Source of the DNA: Brevibacterium limosum
GTDB lineage: Bacteria > Actinomycetota > Actinomycetes > Actinomycetales > Brevibacteriaceae
Assembly: GCF_011617705.1 (NCBI RefSeq)
Contig: NZ_CP050154.1
Span: 310,001-374,000, forward strand
Direction: 5' to 3'
DNA length: 64,000 nt
The notes below the pieces were generated by a model. It saw only the letters and a list, made by a program, of their open reading frames with translations. It had not been told where the DNA came from and did not search any database. A program made the translations under genes and the position numbers. Positions within the stretch are counted from its first letter, which is position 1. Every line of letters starts with the position of its first letter. Below, in pieces: positions 60,659-64,000 of the stretch.

Positions 60659-62508
60659 GCAAGCAGAAACACGAGCAGACAGCCTCGACCACCGGCAGCA
60701 TCCTCGACGTCGAGGGCCTCGACGTCACCTTCTCCACCGACGGCGGGGACGTCCACGCCGTCAAGGACGTGTCGTTGAGCGTCTCACCCGGTGAGGTGCT
60801 TGCGATCGTGGGCGAATCGGGCTCCGGCAAGACCGTGACCGCCCGGTCCATCCTCGGCCTGCTGCCGGAGACGGCGCAGCGCTCAGGCGCCATCGTCATC
60901 TCGGGTGCGAACGTGCTCAGCGTCTCGGCCGACGAGCTGCGGGCCATGCGCGGCCGCGATGTGGCCATGGTCTTCCAGGAGCCGTCGACCGCGCTCAACC
61001 CCGTCTACACGGTCGGGTGGCAGATCGCCGAGGGCCTGCGCGCGCACGATAGGAAGGCGAGCAAGGCCGACCTCAAGGCGCGCGTCGTCAAGGCGATGCG
61101 GCAGGTCGGAATCCCGGATGCGGACAGCCGATTCGACTACTACCCGCATCAGTTCTCGGGCGGGCAGAAGCAGCGCATCGTCATCGCCATGGCCTTGGCG
61201 CTGGGAGCGAAGCTCATCGTCGCCGACGAACCGACCACCGCGCTTGACGTCACCGTGCAGGCGGAGATCCTCGACCTGCTGCGTGAGCTGCGGGATGAGA
61301 CGGGCACGGCCATCGTGCTCATCACCCACAACATGGGTGTCGTCGCCGACCTCGCCGATCGGGTGGCCGTGATGCTGCGCGGCGACCTCGTCGAGGTCTC
61401 GCCCGTCGAGCAGCTCTTCAGCGACCCGCAGGAGCAGTACACCCGTGAACTGCTCGCCGCGGTGCCGCGGATCGGGTCGACCGTGGCCGGCAGTCGCAAG
61501 GCGGCCGCCGCCGAGGCCGGGGCCGTGCCGGGTGCGATCACGGGGGATGCGTCGACGGCGGATCCCGAGTCGGTCGGCAGCGGCTCACCGCGCACCGCCT
61601 CGGCGGGGGATGCCCGGGACGGGGCCGCCTCGGCGGGGGACGATCAGCCCGGGGCCGCCTCGGCGAAGAACCGGAACACGCACGAATCGATCGTGTCCGC
61701 CCGCGGTCTCGACATCGTCTATCCGGGCGGCTTCGGCAAGTCGGATTTCCACGCGGTGAAGAAGGTCAGCTTCGACATCAAGGCCGGCGAGGTCTACGGA
61801 CTCGTCGGTGAGTCGGGGTCGGGCAAGACCACGATCGGACGTGCGATCGCGGGCCTGACCAGGGCCAGCGGTGGAAGTCTCACGGTGCTCGGGCATGAGA
61901 TGGTCGGGTTCAGGGAGCGGGAGTTCACGAAGATCCGGCGACGGATCGGGTTCGTGTTCCAGGACCCGGCGGCCTCGTTCAATCCGCATCTGTCGATCGG
62001 GGAGTGCATCGCCGAACCGTTTGCGATCCACCGTCGGGAGATGAGCCCGTCCGACCGCTCGCAGCGTGTGCTCGAACTCCTCGATTCCGTGCAGCTGCCG
62101 AAGGCGTATGCGGCGAGGTATCCGCATGAGCTCTCCGGCGGGCAGCGGCAGAGGGCGTCCTTGGCCCGTGGTCTCGCGCTCGATCCGGAGCTGCTCATCG
62201 CCGATGAGCCGACGTCGGCGCTCGACGTGTCGGTGCAGGCGAAGGTGCTCGAACTCTTCGTCGAGCTGCAGAACCGCTTCGACTTCGCGGCCCTGTTCAT
62301 CAGCCACGACCTCGCGGTGGTCGATATGCTCTCCGACCGCATCGGCGTGCTCTTCCACGGCGAACTGCTCGAAGAGGGCACGGGTGAGCAGGTGCTCGGA
62401 TCACCGGACAACGACTACACGAAGCGTCTCATCGCGTCGCTGCCGGTCCCGGATCCGGCGGAGCAGGCCGAGCGACGTGAGCTGGCCCGCACCCTCCGCA
62501 CCCCCTAA
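60655..62508 (+). CDS. Fused peptide ABC transporter ATPase (DppD-DppF-like)
   Basis: A 617-aa protein with two complete nucleotide-binding domains that energise the importer. Domain 1: Walker A GESGSGKT, signature FSGGQKQR, Walker B LIVADEPTTALD. Domain 2: GESGSGKTT, LSGGQRQR, LLIADEPTSALD. All catalytic residues look intact, and each domain is followed by the oligopeptide-type C-terminal extension. A low-complexity Ala/Gly/Asp linker (about residues 270-348) joins them. Such fusions are common in actinobacteria. Last gene of the importer operon. Confidence 0.95.
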   Translation: MSKQKHEQTASTTGSILDVEGLDVTFSTDGGDVHAVKDVSLSVSPGEVLAIVGESGSGKTVTARSILGLLPETAQRSGAIVISGANVLSVSADELRAMRGRDVAMVFQEPSTALNPVYTVGWQIAEGLRAHDRKASKADLKARVVKAMRQVGIPDADSRFDYYPHQFSGGQKQRIVIAMALALGAKLIVADEPTTALDVTVQAEILDLLRELRDETGTAIVLITHNMGVVADLADRVAVMLRGDLVEVSPVEQLFSDPQEQYTRELLAAVPRIGSTVAGSRKAAAAEAGAVPGAITGDASTADPESVGSGSPRTASAGDARDGAASAGDDQPGAASAKNRNTHESIVSARGLDIVYPGGFGKSDFHAVKKVSFDIKAGEVYGLVGESGSGKTTIGRAIAGLTRASGGSLTVLGHEMVGFREREFTKIRRRIGFVFQDPAASFNPHLSIGECIAEPFAIHRREMSPSDRSQRVLELLDSVQLPKAYAARYPHELSGGQRQRASLARGLALDPELLIADEPTSALDVSVQAKVLELFVELQNRFDFAALFISHDLAVVDMLSDRIGVLFHGELLEEGTGEQVLGSPDNDYTKRLIASLPVPDPAEQAERRELARTLRTP

Positions 62509-62511
62509 CTG

Positions 62512-62567
62512 CTACCCGACGGCGGCCCAGCAACCTCGCGCGAGGTTGCTGGGCCGCCGTCAGGTAG
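62512..62567. terminator. 56-bp near-perfect palindrome, bidirectional terminator
   Basis: 28-nt arms (62512-62539 and 62540-62567) pair with a single mismatch and no loop. They lie 3 nt after the importer operon and 12 nt before the TetR gene's stop on the other strand. No T-run follows. Confidence 0.7.
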
Positions 62568-62579
62568 TGGAGGAGGGAA

Positions 62580-63239
62580 TTATTTGGTGTCGGCGATGAA
62601 GTCGAGCATGCCGTCCTGATTGACCGGCAGGGCCAGCAGGCGGTCGAGTTCGGTGTCATCGGGGTCGAGGCCGAGGATGCGCATCGAGTACTGAGTGAAG
62701 TCGCGCTCGATCATGTCGGGCGTCAGATCACCCGTCGGTCGGTACCACAGCGACAGCGAATTGCAGATCGAGTGGATCGCGCGAGTGGCCAGGGCGGCGT
62801 TGGCGATCGTGAAGTGTCCGGTGTCGGCGCCGGCCCGGACGATATCGCCCATGATCTCGCGAGCCTCCCGCTGGAGATCCTTGACGCGGACGGCATTGTC
62901 GCCGGTGAGGCGTTCGGTGTCGCGCAGCAGAACGGTGGAGACCGAGACGTTCTCCATCCGATAGCGGGCGAGGTAGCGCACCGCCACGGCCAGCTGGTCG
63001 ACAGGATTGTCATCGACTTCGGCGATGACGGCCCGGCAGTGTTCGATGTACCAGGAATATGCTGTGTGGACGAGCTCGTAGAGTGCTTCCTGCTTGGACG
63101 GGAAGTAGTAGTAGAGCGCGGAGAGGCTCAGACCTGCCGTCTGTGCGATATCGCGGATGGACGCGCCGTCGAATCCCTTATCCGCGAAGGTGTCCCGGGC
63201 CGAGCGGAGAATGTTGTTGCGGCCGTTGGTTGAGCGCAC
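62580..63239 (-). CDS. TetR/AcrR-family transcriptional regulator
   Basis: A 219-aa TetR regulator. The DNA-binding domain is ILRSARDTFADKGFDGASIR, then DIAQTAGLSLSALYYYFPSK. The C-terminal part with IHSICNSLSLWYRPTGDLTP resembles the actinobacterial group controlling acyl-CoA or steroid catabolism genes. It starts with GTG 63239 and has AAGGAG about 9 nt upstream. A site in its promoter resembles one before the acyl-CoA dehydrogenase operon, so those could be its targets (weak). Confidence 0.85.
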   Translation of the reverse strand: MRSTNGRNNILRSARDTFADKGFDGASIRDIAQTAGLSLSALYYYFPSKQEALYELVHTAYSWYIEHCRAVIAEVDDNPVDQLAVAVRYLARYRMENVSVSTVLLRDTERLTGDNAVRVKDLQREAREIMGDIVRAGADTGHFTIANAALATRAIHSICNSLSLWYRPTGDLTPDMIERDFTQYSMRILGLDPDDTELDRLLALPVNQDGMLDFIADTK

Positions 63240-63589
63240 GATGACCGGACTCCTTGCCTAGTTTCCGTCGTAGCCGACTTTTTAACGAACAGTCTTTCAC
63301 TTGCCCCACGACCTTACACGACAGCCGGTGCCTGCGGGCCTGATTTCGCGGGGAACTTCGCCGGAGCGCGGTCGAATCGATGAGCGCCGAGGCGGCCGGC
63401 CCGGTCGCGACCACCGACCGTCCAATGTGGGCGGCGTCACTCCGAAAGAGGGAATGATTGAGTGTTCAACGATGTTGGTGGGGTGGAGTCGCAGACGATC
63501 CGGCGTGCCGGAGGCGCAGGCTGCACCCGTGAACTCGACCGCCTCGGCCGCCCGGCCGGCGGGCACCGCTCAACGATTTGAGGACGCAT
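63240..63589. other. 350-nt divergent intergenic region
   Basis: It contains TTAACGAACAGTC (63282-63294), a possible TetR site, and TTGAGTGTTCAA (63458-63469), a palindrome upstream of the FMN reductase. Two copies of the recurrent decamer are near 63387 and 63540. No gene is seen. Confidence 0.45.
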
Positions 63590-64000
63590 ATGCTCAACAT
63601 TGCCATCATTCCCGGAACCTCCCGCCCGCAGGCGCTGAACCCGCAGATCGTGAGCTGGGTCGAGCAGCAGCTGGACGCCAATGACGATGTCCGCGCCGAG
63701 GTCGTCGACTTCGGCAGCTTCGACCTGCCCCTGCTCGACGAGGTCGTCCCCGCCGGCGCGAAGATGTACGCCAACGACCACACGAAGGCCTGGGGTGCGA
63801 AGCTCGAGGAGTTCGACGCCTTCATCTTCGTCACACCCGAGTACAACCACTCGATCTCCGGCTCGCTGAAGAACGCGCTCGATTTCGTCGCCACCGAGTT
63901 CAACCACAAGGTCGCAGGCATCGTGAACTACGGCGCCGACAAGGGAGTGCGCGCCGCCGAGCACCTGCGCCACATCCTCGCGAACTACAAACTCGCCGTC
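63590..64000 (+). CDS. NADPH-dependent FMN reductase/NAD(P)H quinone reductase, partial
   Basis: A flavodoxin-fold oxidoreductase; 137 codons are visible before the window ends (family length about 180-200). The FMN phosphate loop IIPGTSRPQALN and the isoalloxazine-binding PEYNHSISGSLKNALDF are clear. It reduces FMN or quinones with NADPH and often protects against oxidative stress. AGGA lies 6 nt before ATG 63590. A palindrome about 120 nt upstream may be its operator. Confidence 0.9.
   Translation, partial: MLNIAIIPGTSRPQALNPQIVSWVEQQLDANDDVRAEVVDFGSFDLPLLDEVVPAGAKMYANDHTKAWGAKLEEFDAFIFVTPEYNHSISGSLKNALDFVATEFNHKVAGIVNYGADKGVRAAEHLRHILANYKLAV

Overview
The window is high-GC, densely packed bacterial chromosome with actinobacterial hallmarks. 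These include Asp23/Gls24-type stress genes with a sigma factor, large MalT/LAL-type LuxR regulators, heteromeric acyl-CoA dehydrogenases, and many genes whose -10 box sits 6-8 nt before the start codon (leaderless mRNAs). Gene content and style suit a Brevibacterium-like member of the Micrococcales. That is inference from reading only; no database was searched. I see no rRNA, tRNA, prophage, transposase or CRISPR array.

Layout. 1-7245: housekeeping and accessory metabolism. It holds a partial flavin dehydrogenase, the DUF5926/glycosyltransferase/pheA operon, a RelA/SpoT-domain protein, exonuclease III, and a thioesterase-SDR pair. 7246-7663: an intergenic stretch with stacked hairpins, a candidate ncRNA. 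7664-12071: an alkaline-shock (Asp23) cluster. A five-gene minus-strand operon faces a plus-strand ECF sigma factor that carries two further genes behind it, followed by repeats and a GlsB/YeaQ protein. 12296-16067: pyrE, an ABC-2 exporter with a degenerate ATPase, and a TrmH-type methyltransferase. 16289-18666: two linked acyl-CoA dehydrogenases.

18897-45373 is the most distinctive region. Three very large LuxR-type regulators in tandem lead into an exopolysaccharide locus, and a fourth regulator closes it. The locus encodes a UDP-sugar 4,6-dehydratase/epimerase and an aminotransferase that make the amino sugar. A priming phosphosugar transferase, a flippase, a GT4 glycosyltransferase, a Wzc-like tyrosine kinase with a low-molecular-weight phosphatase, and a polymerase-like membrane protein build and export the chain. 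Mixed in are a CapK/PaaK-like adenylate-forming enzyme, two paralogous ATP-grasp ligases and a fold-III PLP decarboxylase. This suggests a glycan decorated with an amino acid or amine. A decamer abundant in the flanks is almost absent from this region, which fits a horizontally exchanged block.

45406-49753: an ABC exporter under a TetR repressor with a strong palindromic operator, and a divergent ArsR-SRPBCC pair whose operator lies inside its own promoter. 49822-56327: an MFS/UMF1 transporter, a BCCT osmolyte transporter, class II fructose-bisphosphate aldolase and an alanine/glycine:cation symporter. 56735-62508: a complete peptide ABC importer with the two ATPases fused into one chain. 62580-64000: a TetR regulator and a partial NADPH-dependent FMN reductase.
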